Part shown: in pieces, positions 22,801 through 34,445 of the stretch
Layout of the letters: every line of letters begins with the position of its first letter
Position numbering within the stretch: the stretch's first letter is position 1
NCBI GenBank assembly: GCA_902806575.1
Contig: CADCXD010000002.1
Coordinates: forward strand, 2,108,001-2,172,000
From: Jackrogersella multiformis
Taxonomy: Eukaryota; Ascomycota; Sordariomycetes; Xylariales; Hypoxylaceae
DNA length: 64,000 bases
Reading direction: 5' to 3'
Position numbers and translations under genes: made by a program
Notes under the pieces: model-generated
The model's database searches: none
What the model was told of the DNA's origin: nothing
The model's input: the letters and a program-made list of their open reading frames with translations, nothing else

Positions 22801-23347
22801 GAACTCTTTCGCCTTTGAGAGGAACGGCTCGGCGCAGTCGACTCCGAGTTTGTAGAAGTGCTCGTCCAGAGTATTGCCCTGAAGCCGGGGTACGTCGAAG
22901 GCAATTGACGGATTGTTGTCAGTATTCTTTCCAAAGAGATCATGACGGGTTAAGTGGTCTTTCGAAAGTTCCACGAGTTCTTGCGGCGGCGATTCGCCGG
23001 GTCCCAGGAATATCTGGTCGTAGATATATTGACTGACTTGTTGCACGTCGATTTCGTTGAGTCGAACAATGGATGGAACTATGATATGTTCTTAGAAGGC
23101 TATCATGGAAGAAGCAAAATGGTAAGGTATATGACTAACTGGCAAGGCTTTTCGGGTGCGCACGAGAAGATTCATTAGGAACTTGCGCGACTGCGGCATT
23201 GGTTTGCCATCTCGAATGCGACAGCAACCATGGCTGTCGAAGTCGAGGACGAGGGCGGCAACGATAAGTTTGCGCCCGGTGCTTGGCAAGGCGCACGAAG
23301 CTCGCGGTTGATGCGCTTCTCATGAGACCATTTCCAGGATGAAGCAT
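19837..23347 (-). CDS. MIP1: Mitochondrial DNA polymerase gamma (catalytic subunit)
   Basis: Family A DNA polymerase that replicates and proofreads mitochondrial DNA. Exons 23347-23140 and 23078-19837 (61-nt intron) give 1149 aa. Exon 1 encodes an Arg-rich, acid-free leader (FVRLAKHRAQTYRCRPRPR) fitting a mitochondrial presequence, then splices in frame to PSIVRLNEIDVQQVSQYIYD, the conserved N-terminus. The exonuclease motifs are present: Exo I CFDVEVMWK (~204), Exo II VGHNIGYDRARI and Exo III YCAADVAITHKVY. The polymerase motifs are A SFVGADVDSEELWIASVVGD (~725), B RNDAKVFNYGRIYGAG and C ITVHDEIRYLV (~930). Catalytic Asp, His and Glu are intact. The C-terminal ~120 residues are a fungal-type extension. 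Met 23347 follows a GTG at 23350 and is the first good start. Confidence 0.93.
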
Positions 23348-25646
23348 CACTGCCGTCTTTGGGTGATCATTTCGGTCTGATATAGTTTTTTGGTTGTTTG
23401 GTTTTGGTTTTGGTTTTTTTTAGGATCTGAATTGCGAATTATGACGAAGATAATTCTGATAATTCTGATAGCTTGAAAGTTTTGTGATAAGGGGGGCTCG
23501 ATTAAGTGGGTCGAAGCTAATCCCAGTTCTGGTAAAGAGGCACCAGGTATTATGCATCTATCCAGGTACACACGTACCACCCCCGCCAGTGATACCTAGG
23601 TACATCAATGATCACACAGTACGTAACCATAGATGTATGCATATGCTCATACGCCCCGATAGTTAAATTTTCATCATAGATCTTTACCCTTATTAACGAA
23701 TTCCCAATTCCTAATTCCTAATTCTCATATTCAAGTCACCCTTTCGCAGATTCGACAGCTGAGGAATACGTATGGGCCTGATATATTTGATACCCCAGTG
23801 CTATGTTAGTATTTCAAAGTGCCACTTGTTCGGGCGATGAATTATAGAATTATAGTGTTATAGAATTGTGTTATCACCCCCACGATACCTTCCAGCCGCT
23901 CTAGGAAGTATTGGACAACCGATTTTCCCTAGACGATAGAGCTTGACTAGCAGAGATCTATGTCATGGATGTCACGGATGTCAAGATGGACATTTATTCA
24001 CCCCTCGCCTTAACAAGTCTCTTCCAGGTATCCACAGTTGAAAACCTGAGTTACAAAAGCAGGCCAGCATCCTCATCCTCATCATCATTGTGTGTATACG
24101 ACATGTATCTACAATGGGACTCTAATTTTGTTAGTTGAGGTTTTATATCTCGTCCTATGTATTCGTCGTCAAGTTTACTGTGCTTGGTGACCCATATGTT
24201 TGATATATCTTCGGACGGAAGCGTTCCGGATGTGTACCCCATATTCTCCTTAGCAGTATCTGTGTGGCCTCCGTGGACACGGCGCGAAACAAGTCCTTTC
24301 GGGAATAACCGTAGCCCACGAGATAGACCCCTCTCTCTGGTAATAGTCCAGAGCTGCTGTGGACCATTGCAGAGCAACCGGTATCTTATTCCAAGATACG
24401 TAGAGAGTAGCTAGACGTGTGTACGGCAGCAGTCTAGGTCGGCAGTGGAAGGACAGAACTCTAACACTTCGGTGCCTACCATGGTAGGTTAGAAGCATCG
24501 ATTCTTAGGTAGCCGATGACGAATCCCGTCTCGCATGACGACACGGCGACAGTGTCAGACATATCCCGCGCCCTCAGCCATCGTTGTCGCTACAGCGCGC
24601 TGGATCATCGCTGGTGCCGCCCAACGAGATGATGACATACAAAGGTGTGCCGCGCCCGCGCGCATCATGATAAGACAAATGCCACGAGCTCGCGTACGCG
24701 GTGTACGTGGCTCACACCTGGGTTAGGTACCAGTTTGCCTGCAACCGGTTTGCCGAAAAGTCTCGGGCCAATTTGGTCGCTGGCCGAAGGCGGCCGTGCT
24801 TCCCGGGTCTTGAGTCGAGACATCTCTGATTACTTGTCTCCCGTTTCCGAAACTTTGCCTCGAGAGAAGGGGGGGGAAGGAGGAGGGGCGAAAACATGAT
24901 AGCAAACTTCGTCCGTCGGGACCGCTATTCTGAATCACTCCCTCTCCTTTTCCCCTAGTTCGCCATTGAGATTCTTCCGCATGAGACTAGGTGCGTGTAT
25001 GCGGAAGACGGCGGTAGAAGCAGAATCATCCGTCGTGCAAATGGGAGAGCAGGAAGGAAACAATGTTTATAAATAATCTCTGAAGATATCACCAAAGCCT
25101 CAGCTCCTAGAGCCAATCTGAACCCAGGGAGCCGGATGAGGTAGCGCCAGCACATTCTAGGTCCTCTCTCAGCTCGTGATACCCGCACGGAGTGGTTGCA
25201 CAAGGTAGTGGAGAAGACTCGAGAAAGGGGAAGAGAACGAGGGAGAAGATTGCACTGTTCCCGCCGTATGGCCTAGCACAGAGGAGTAAGAGGCAAAAAG
25301 GGGAGATTGTGTAGTATCGGCAGTTGAGAGAACTAGATAGTCGCGTGATACAGAGATCTCTTAGCCATGCTTCCCAATAAGTCTCAGCCCTTTCCGAAAC
25401 CATCTGTCGAGATTTTAATGGGTGGAGAGTCACTACACGACGCTGCTCTACGACACGACTCGATAGTCCCGCTGACGTTTCACCCTATGAATGTCTACCT
25501 TGGGTCGGGCGTAGGTCTTCCATGGATCGTGTGTATATAACTATGAACCCCTTGGGCTCGACGTCCCTGCTAGTTTAGTATGCGACAGTTAGACGAACGG
25601 GTCCTACCATCACAGCCGTCGCCATCCTTCAACATAAATAGGCCTT
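23348..25646. other. Intergenic, 2.3 kb; promoter of MFS gene; possible TPR remnant
   Basis: No intact gene. Near 24360-24420 on the minus strand, a short frame reads LATLYVSWNKIPVALQWSTA followed by LDYY, which resembles one kinesin-light-chain-type TPR unit but breaks on both sides. A GT-rich tract (GGTTTTGGTTTTGGTTTTTTTT) lies at 23400-23421. A TATA-like TATATAA is at 25534-25540. Confidence 0.4.
25534..25540 (+). promoter_or_regulatory. TATA-box candidate for MFS transporter gene
   Basis: TATATAA lies 107 bases before the predicted start codon of the transporter, within the usual range for fungal genes. There is no other support. Confidence 0.4.
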
Positions 25647-27551
25647 ATGGGTTCGAGATCCCTACCAGAAGTGCTTAGTCGCAACGTTGACAGGCACCTA
25701 TCATTGCCATGTCATCGTAAATCCGGCTTCGACGATATGGTATGGAGTTGTAGCGCGCCGGAACTACCTGGTCACGATCTAGACGGCAGGACGCTGTCGC
25801 CTAGCTTGAGGAAAGACGACTACCAAAACCAGTCGAGCCTTGGGAGCGACTTAGAAAAGAAGGAAAATGGGGAAGATCCGAGGACACACATCTTTCTGGG
25901 TCGACCTATGACAGTGGCACACGAGATAGCATTCTTCGCCGTTGTATCGACGGCCAACTTCACTCCCCGTACGTTAGCCTTCATGAATCCCTTCTCTTTC
26001 TAGGGTTATTCGCGAGTCCACTAATCGAAACTCGATAGAGTCTGGTTTCCATCAAGCGCTCTGCATTCTTCACATCATAGGGTCTGACTTAGGCGTCACG
26101 AGTCCAGGACAGCTCGTATGGCTCATCGCGGGTTACGGCCTGACGGGGACATTCATCCTGCTAGCAGGTCGCCTTGGGGACGTGTATGGACATAAGCTCA
26201 TCTTCCTCATCGGAAATATCTGGTTCGCTCTGTTCTCGCTCGTTGCCGGGCTGGCTGTCTATACGCCTCGACCGTATGCCGTATTCCTCTTCGCGCGCAT
26301 CATGCAGGGCATCGGCCCAGCGCTGATAGTCCCGAGTGCCGTAGCGCTGCTAGGCCTTACTTACGTGCCTGGTCCGCGAAAGGCGATGCTATTCGCCATT
26401 TTCGGAGCCATGGCCCCGGCTTCTGCCATCATCTCGCCAGCGATGACGAGCCTTTTGGCGCTGGCGCGGTGGCCGTATGCGTTTTTCGCATTATCTCTTA
26501 TGTTAGTCCTAATTACGCTTGCCGGTATACTTGCTATCCCAGCTGGGTTATCTCCTGTGAGGATACATCAAGGTGACTTTTGGACCTTATACACCGAGCT
26601 TGACGTCCTCGGCGCCTTGACTGGTGTTAGTGGCCTCGTCCTCATCAGCGTTTCTTGGAACCAAGCTTCCATCAACAGTTGGCGGGACCCTTATGTTCCT
26701 GTGCTCTTGATAAGCGGGACCCTGCTATGCGTATGCTTTGTCTTTGTTGAAAAGCATGCTAGAAAGCCCTTGATACCCCTTGAAGCTATTAACTCAGGAG
26801 TGACTTTCATCCTCGCCGCAGTCTTCTGCGGCTGGGGCTGCTTTGGAATTTATATCTACTATATTTGGGAATTCTATGAGATATTACGAGGCGCCTCACC
26901 TCTTTTGGCCACAGCAATGCATAGCCCAATTTTGGTTAGCGGTATCGCGGCAGCTATCACTACGGGGATAATCATTCACCGCGTCGGACCCGCGGTCGTG
27001 ATGACTCTCGCGCTGTTGGCTTTTACTGTTGGCACTACGCTCATCGCAACAGCTCCCGTTGATCAGACATATTGGTCACAGACCTTCCTCTGCAATTTGA
27101 TCATCACCTGGGGGATGGACTTGAGCTTTCCGGCGGCGACGCTAATGCTCTCGGACCTGGTTTCTAGCGAACACCAAGGCATCGCGGCTAGCCTCGTCAC
27201 CACAGTGGTAAATTATAGCGGTGCCCTCGCAATGGGCGTTGCTGGGACCGTCGAGCTCCAGGTGAATCATGGTGGAAAGACCGCCGAGGATATTTTAAAG
27301 GGATATAGGGGAGCTTGGTAGTAAGTAGCTTGAAGTTTTTTCTTACACCCTTTATTCATCTTGGAAGCCGATATTTCATAATCGAGCTTTTGAATATCGA
27401 TACCCCCGGACGCTCTGAAACCTTACCCTAAGAAATAACTACTAATTTTCATCACTGCAGTGTAGCTATCGGTCTAGGCGCGGTTGGTCTTACTCTGTGC
27501 TTGATCTTTAACTGGAAGTTCTCAAGACGACGCGGGGGGATGAACATCTAA
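25647..27551 (+). CDS. MFS multidrug transporter, DHA2/ATR1-like
   Basis: Proton-driven export protein of the major facilitator superfamily. Exons 25647-25968, 26039-27320 and 27461-27551 give 564 aa. A hydrophilic N-terminus of ~85 residues precedes TM1. Splicing of the first intron (GTACGT donor, CTAAT branch, GATAG acceptor) yields FTPQSGFHQALCILHIIG, the family's TM1 end. Motif A appears as GRLGDVYGHK, and the TM4 motif as RIMQGIGPALIVPSAVALLG. About 14 hydrophobic segments fit DHA2/aminotriazole-resistance (ATR1, YOR378W) relatives. The last intron (140 nt) joins GAWYVAIGLGAVGLTL, giving the final TM helix and an Arg-rich cytosolic tail. The substrate cannot be told from sequence. No biosynthetic genes lie nearby, so it is not evidently part of a metabolite cluster. 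Confidence 0.83.
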
Positions 27552-29202
27552 AAGACGCTTTAGCTGGTCCGGCATTTGCTTTTTCGGTGAAAATCACTGG
27601 TACCTATCATGACGAAGATTCGAGCTAGATTCTACAATTACGAGATTTATCGCTTTTGGCCACTGGAAAGAAATCCTTAAACGATATAAATATACTTACC
27701 ATGAGGCACACTAAGTAGACGACGAATGGATCACAAATTTAAAGCAATGTATGTGGCACATACCTACCTACATAGGAGACAGGCTTGGGGATGGTGAGGA
27801 TTGTAGGGTCAGTTGGCTAGGCGATAATTTTCCCGTGATGAAAACAATACCAGATAATATATCCGAATGTCCTTGAAGCGCACATAGAACAGTTCACTGT
27901 ACGGTTGCCCTTCCTTTGCATGCCAAGGTAGTTTATTCATACCCGGACTCGGACGTACCCAAATGATGTTTTACTTGGAAATAGCAGAAGCCGCTGCCCG
28001 TTGTCTCGGGGAGTCCTGCTATTTGCTACGGGCTCCTGCGGCACGGATTTTGAAGTTAACGGGCGTAGAAGTGATCAACGCGTAGAGGCAGGCTCTCGGC
28101 TCAGACCGGTTGTAATAATAAGCGGTACAAGCCCAGTGGCGACTTTAGATTCATCGACTAGGTATATAAAGGCATCTGGACAGCATGAGTCATGTTCGCT
28201 ACCTAGTAGGAACATTTTTATTGAAATGTAGGCTGGGTGGATGACGGTTAGTCCGGTGTACCTAGGTAGATTTGGTTCTCTCCTTTTCTTTCTTTTCGTA
28301 GAAATGTGGTGGGTATCTGAATTCGACCTTTACATGGCGTTCTGGGCGTTGTGGTGATCAATATGTGTACCTAATAGTGCTGTAAGATGTACAAGTGTTG
28401 TCAATTTACTAGTTCTTCAACATGAAGCCTACTCCTACCTAGGAAGGTATGCTAGACCTAGCTGTTTGTTCCTATCAGTAAACACAGTTTTAATGTTAGA
28501 GCTGATTGACATACGCACATATCTTTACCATATTTACAAGACTATCTCACAAGTGGGTAGGAAGCAGGTGGTTCTAGATTTCTGAAAATAGGGAGATGTG
28601 GTATTGGTGACCGGCGACTAACCAGGGACTTTGTATGGATCCCGCCTCGCAGGACCCCCGAGGGGATGGTTTAACGTTGCCTTACGTATCTTCATGGCAT
28701 ATCAAATTACCTATTCTACGATCCGTCCATGCAGCTGTATGCAACCCTCGAACGAGGCACGCAGGCTTTGAGCCAGCCATCAGACGGGATGTGTGCCAAA
28801 GGCGTTGAACCATCTATTCGACACGCCTTTACTAGCGTGGTCCTGCAGCTACGCGAGCTGGGGCTTTTACCGGCTATAGAAAGATGTGCAGGCTTCGTGG
28901 GTCAAGTCGCTTAAGGCCTGCAGGCAACGTGGGGAAGTTAATAGGGAGAGGGGAAAGGGGACAGAGTGACTGGCTCGGCCCATCTCATGCGGGCTAGCAT
29001 CGCCTATTGATGATCTAGATTAGGCACGGGACGGAGAGTGGTGAAAGATTGAAGGGGCAGATCGACGGCACCTACATTTATTACTTGTAATATCAGCAGC
29101 AACAAAGGAACACCCCAAACAGCTAAGAACCCGAATTTTAGATCCGCAAAACGCACTTCGTTGCAACAGGTATAAGGGTATTGAAACTCTCATGCCTGCT
29201 TA

Positions 29203-29250
29203 TCTGCCTACCTACCTAGCAGCCTAGGTAGCCAGGCTGCCAGGTAGACT
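29203..29250. repeat. TAGGTA/CCTAGGTA repeat cluster
   Basis: Contains CTACCTACCTAGCAGCC, CTAGGTAGCC and CAGGTAGACTTAGG words in tandem-like array with CAGGCTGCCAGG between them. Confidence 0.6.
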
Positions 29251-30050
29251 TAGGCAACTTCTCAGATATTCTAGAAAAGCCCCTATTGGGTGCCTAAACT
29301 GCCGGCTACGACACTGGGAGCCGGCGGCAGACAGACCACGCCAGTATATTTCCACTCTTTGCCGTCGGCAGTGTGTAACCTGGTCGCTGGTAGTAGCTAG
29401 CCAACTACCCTCCATCGCCGTCGTCGAATAACGCGTTCATTGCAAGGTATCTATCTAGGTAACTAAGTAGGAATGTAGTGTTACATCATACCTACCAGCC
29501 GTGCCAAACGACTGGTGTCTCTTTTCTGTAAGCCATTCCGCCCACGGAAACCCACCACCGGTCTATTACAACCTTGGAAGTGTGTACACACAGTTTAAAG
29601 GATAGAGAAGCTGAATCCTTGGCGGTTCTGACGTGGCCTCTTATTCCCAGCACGAATTCTACCGACTGCGACGGTTGAATTCGCTAAGGCGTCCCTGAAA
29701 GATGGGGAAGTTTGGGGGGCAGGCATCATTTAGATACCTACCGAGAACTTGGATGGTCCTGGTGGCTCTGACGCAAATCAGCTGATAGATACCTAGCTCC
29801 CTGTTCGCTCCTCGGTAATGTAATACATATAACTGCCTATGCGGGTCAACGTTAAGCGACCTGATATTAATCGTTACCCGAAACGAGGCCAGATTCAATG
29901 TGGAACCGAGGCGGAGAGCCGAAGAGAGGGCTGCGGGCGCGGAAGAGGATTGGGAAAGAAACGAGTGGGAAGAGATGGTGATGATGCATACCCTGATGTT
30001 TCTTCAACGTTTTTTCCGATAGTGATGCTACCAACCAATGTCGTCTCTCC

Positions 30051-30070
30051 CCTAGGTACCTAGGTAAGTA
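30051..30070. repeat. Palindromic CCTAGGTACCTAGG repeat
   Basis: CCCCTAGGTACCTAGGTAAG is a near-perfect palindrome centred on GGTACC, the core form of the repeat found across the window. Confidence 0.65.
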
Positions 30071-31013
30071 CTTATGTGAGATATGACCTGTAGTATATCG
30101 GCATAGGGAAACCCCAAATACTACCGACCCTACCTACTCTACGGCACCGGGGTGGGCTCGCTACAGAAGAAGGCTTGGAGGCTGGGGTAGGTCTGAAATA
30201 CTCCTTTAAAACCGCAATTATTTCCTGTTCCCGCGCACCCTTAGATTCGCCTTTTTCTGCACGGCCCTTTCAAAAGTTTTGTTTGCTTTCTATTATGACG
30301 GCCTTGGCACCCAGGTTTCAGCTCTCCAGGTACGTAGTGTATTATGGCGAGCACGTAGAATGACAACCCCAGGTTGGCTCGGCGCATTCTCATGCTCATG
30401 CGTACCTAGGTAGTATTCGTATGATTAAGTACTAGTCAGAGCAGGGGGGGAGGCGGCCTGCTCGTTTGCCGGATCAGCGGGTCTGCCGTCCTTTTTCGAT
30501 ATCATTTTTCAGATATCTGTAGATTTCGAGATCCCAGGAAAAGCATCTGCTTGGGTTTCGTGAGTGTGTGTGTACCGTACATATGCACATGCAATGTTAT
30601 AACGTAATCTGGTCATATATGCGCGTTTGCCGGTACTGGGCTCAGATCAAAAGTGTAGATTGCGAAGAGATCTCCTTAACCTTAATCTATCAATGCCACA
30701 TACATACATCTTACGTAGGTACGCATAAGAAATTTCCACAATACAGAAACGGGTGCCAAAAGCGGGACGGGCCTTTACCCGTGGGCTGGACCCGAGGGTA
30801 TACACACTAGGTACCGGTACTAGGTAATGTGAGATGGAAGCATACAACGCCCCATACATCCTACGTAAGCAGGCTGGCAGGTCAATTCGCGTCTTATTAT
30901 ACATGGCGCCCAATCGCGCTGATCATACTGCGCCGTTAAGCTTCAAATATACTCTAGATTTGCCTACCTGCATGAAGTAGCTCATCGATCCCAATCTACA
31001 ACATAGTAAAAAG

Positions 31014-31050
31014 CGTAGGTACCTACCTAGAAAGGTAGGTAGGTATATAA
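31014..31050. repeat. TAGGTA repeat cluster (inverted halves)
   Basis: GTAGGTACCTACCTAG is followed after a few bases by AAGGTAGGTAGGTATAT, so the halves are inverted relative to each other. Confidence 0.6.
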
Positions 31051-32478
31051 AATATTATACTTATGTGTCTGCCTACATACATGATTTGGGTAATTTGAGC
31101 TATTCGACTGGGCAAGAATACCGTCTTGGTTTAGGTACTTAGGTCCTACGTATAAAAATATGCGAACCAGATATTCGAGCAAATCTCAAGTTTGAAGGAA
31201 GTATTGTGTAGAAGCTTTCGCTCCTTAAATTGCTCACTAATTGTAAATTAAATCCCGGCAAGGAATGTGAAGGCGCCTTGACGTGCATATCACATCATCC
31301 CAGCCCCTATGTTCCTCCTGCCCATTCAACGTTATCCAAAAACACGCAACAATTTACCAAACGAGCCAGGTCAGCCTCGGTACCGCTCACCGGGCTGAGT
31401 TCTTCCTTTTGCCATCCCCCGTCTCCCCCTTTGCTCGCTCGCCCATTGGGACTACCGATACAGCGTCGAAAATGAAGCGAAACGTCTCCTCGCTCCCTTT
31501 TAGGCTAGCTACACATAAAACAATATTAAGAGGGAAAAAAATAAAAGCAATGATCGTAACGGCATGATCTCGGCTCGAAAGGGAGTTGTAATAAGGCAGA
31601 GGAATAAAACAGACAGCTACCGCCGCCGCTCGCGCCAAGGCAGAATAGCCTCCGTTTACTTCGCTATGCGATGAACAATCAATTCCCGTGAGGTGAAGTG
31701 TGCAAACATAAAAAGAACCACCCAACAATCCCCTTCTCGACTCGTGAAAGCCCGTATGGCGCCCAAGCTATGCAATGAGACGTAGCCAACTCGTGCATCT
31801 GTGGTATTGGTCTGTAATAAAGAAATGAAGCCACCGACCAGTTGTAGTATCCTCCCCGTTGATTGGTTGCCGCCCTAATAATTCTTCACTATAGCCGGCC
31901 CCCCCTTTTCACTTCCTGTTTCGTTGTCACGTGATACTCTCGGAGTAGGGTGTCGACGGTAGAAAGCCGACGACAGGACAACGATAGGATAAGAAACAGC
32001 AAAAAATAGCAAATTGATAAATGTAGAACCGACAGCGCTGAGCTTCTCTTTGTGTAAAGTTGAAGGATGAATAGCACACTACCTCCGCGCTATGTGTTCA
32101 TGCTACAGCACTCTCTTCAATGGCACTTTGTGAACATGAAATGACTTGCCGCCGCCAGTTGGATAATTCGAGATTTGAGAAAAGCAATAGGCAGAGCTCA
32201 TAAAATGCGTAGCATCTGCCTTGTATTGAGCCTCGGTGGTCCAAGCAAAGAGTAAAGATCCAATACCGAGAACTCTCAACTCTCAAATCGGATTGAAAAT
32301 CCAACTCATCAAAAGCTGCGCTGTACGCGTGTAGTTACGTTGATAAAAACATATGCAACTAAATATTCGCCCCGAACTTGGGGCTCTAACGTCAGGCAGG
32401 ATTCAATCTATATGTTGAAAACATGCGATTATTGTCAGTTGACAAGGTTATATAGGTCCCTGTCGACTGACAGCGAGC

Positions 32479-34445
32479 CTATTGTGGAGCATGTCTTGGT
32501 AAAGCTTCGGCCTTCGTAACTGATGCCGAGAGAGGCCCATGTTCGTGAGACATATAGCTAGGGTAGCTGGGTTGTGGAAGTGCACGAATCAGGCCGCCAT
32601 GTTGTGCATCATGGCTCCCTCTTGATAAGCTGTCGAATGACGTCCCTATATATTGCTGAGCCTGTGGCATCGGGACACCGGCATGGCCAACAAACGGCTG
32701 ATGTGTGTTATTTGTCTGCTGGGGGAAGGCGTAAACTGGGGGGTTACTGGGTGCCGTCGAGCCGGTTTGCCACTGTTGGTATATGGTTGAAGTCGTTGGG
32801 CTCGTATATTCCGACGGAGTAGTGAACATCGACGACCTTCTGCTAGAGTCGTGGGGAGTGGTGTACATGTCATGAAGGGCTAGATTATTGGGAGGGTGGA
32901 GTGAAGCTTGGTTAGCCATACTGGGGGCGTCCACAAAGGTCTGTCGTTCTGCGGTCATTTCCGGGCCCAGAACTGGCTGAGGATATTGAGTACTGCGTAC
33001 TGGCATATCTCCAACGAAGGTGTCGGTTGGCATCTGCGTCTGCGTCGTCGGACTCTGTTCCGTGCTGTGGGCCTGAGTCATCATAGTATGTGATACGCTC
33101 GTTCTTTGGGGCGATGCACTGGAAGAATTTGGCGTTGGATTGTGTTCGCCGTCCTCCCTCCCAGGGGTGACGTCTTCGGTGTCTGATACGTAACCCTGAC
33201 CAACTCGGTCATTCGGCATCACGTAGACGCAAGTTGAACCGTCTACAAACATGTTTAGCAACATTTCAGTATGCATCTGCAGGTTTTAAGGTGCTTACCG
33301 ATCTGGCCATCCTTGTAGCTTTCTTCAACCCTGGCAACTTTGAAAATCTCTTTCAAGTGAGGCCTCTTCGCCAAGTTGCCCGGGTTTTCTTTATCGGCGA
33401 AGAAGGCCGATAGCGCTTCGTTGGTGACCTCTTCTAGCTTGTCAACATCAAGGTAAAGCTTCTTGACAGTTGGGTGTTGGCTATGATTAGGCTCGACAAT
33501 CAACCGAAGAATGTGAATGAGGAGATGCACTCGTTCTAAAATAACTGATCAGTAAACTTGTCCTCCTTCCTTTTTTTTCTCATTCAGTCGCCTTACCACG
33601 CTTATATAAGTGATCCGGTTCCTTATGCCTTACTCTGTGTTCAAATCCCGGACCCCAAGGCTTCGGCCACCAATCAGGCGCTTTGTCATCTGCGCCTGTA
33701 TAAGGGTGTGTCGATTGCTTCTTCGGCTCAACGGCCTTCACCCAGGCCTTTGCAATCAGCTTACACGCACTCTGCTGAATGCTCTTGAACCGTTCTTCGT
33801 AAAACTGGTAAACAGCTTTGTCATCACGTATCGTGATGTTCCTGTTCTTAGTGGAACTGGACGGAACTACGGGTTCGTCCTCGAAGCTCTCAGCTTCGTG
33901 CCGCATCATAGTTGGCCTCGGTCGTTTGCGCGCCTTGTAATTCCCGTCGTCTTCGAAGCTCGTTAAACTCATAGGCCCGGGCCCGGGCCCGGGTCCGTAA
34001 CGCCGCTCTTGTGTCCACCGCCTATTCGGGTCCATGGGATACCGGGTCATCTCCGAATCGAAAGCAAACTCTGGTTCCGTATAGGTTGGATTTGCAGCTA
34101 GATATGAATCTTAGTTGTGTGTTCGAAGAGCTCTGGTTGAACTCTTAGAGCTTACCGGATTGAGCACGTTGCAGCTCGCGGGCGAGGGCTTCAACATCTA
34201 AGAACTTGGATATATTTATCGAAGGTATACTTGGTGCCGTGAAGACACCAGGCTTTCCATCGATGAAAGGTATCACCACATAGAATTCTGCAGAGATGTT
34301 ACAATACTCGCGTAAAGCTTTGTCAATGGCCTACTCGACACTTAGTACTACGGTTTCACGTGAAGGATGACGTCCAACTCACCATGGGAGGCCGTCTTAC
34401 GTCTTGCGAGTCGGCGAAGCGACTTTCGTCGGGGATTGGCTCCAT
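32479..34445 (-). CDS. YDR124W-like helical-bundle protein (DUF2841), related to the hrmA-associated cluster family
   Basis: Five exons on the minus strand: 34445-34383, 34330-34156, 34097-33597, 33535-33299 and 33242-32479, giving 579 aa. All four introns (52, 58, 61, 56 nt) join in frame. The conserved domain (about residues 165-330) reads VYQFYEERFKSIQQSACKLI, KAWVKAVEPKKQ, APDWWPKPWGPGFEHRVRHK, EPDHLYKRERVHLLIHILRL. This is the signature of the fungal DUF2841/YDR124W-like helical bundle family. Members include a protein in the Aspergillus fumigatus subtelomeric hrmA-associated cluster, linked there to colony/biofilm form; here there is no hrmA-like neighbour. The N-terminal ~75 residues (ALREYCNISAEFYVVIPFID) form a second conserved block. 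The C-terminal ~250 residues are Ser/Thr/Pro/Gln-rich and probably disordered, as in transcriptional regulators (inference). A GPGPGPGP run is encoded at ~33976-33993. Confidence 0.82.

Larger units (their letters stand above)
27552..32478. other. 4.9-kb gene-poor intergenic region
   Basis: No gene supported: only short, unlike ORFs in all frames. It holds TAGGTA-type repeats (28258, 29203-29250, 30051-30070, 31014-31050) and low-complexity T/C stretches. It separates the 3' ends or flanks of the MFS gene and the DUF2841 gene, so it is not an obvious promoter for either. Confidence 0.5.

Noticed and set aside
23348..32478. A secondary-metabolite cluster around the MFS transporter
   Set aside because: No backbone synthase, P450, methyltransferase or Zn2Cys6 regulator is visible within reach; neighbours are a mitochondrial polymerase and gene-free DNA.
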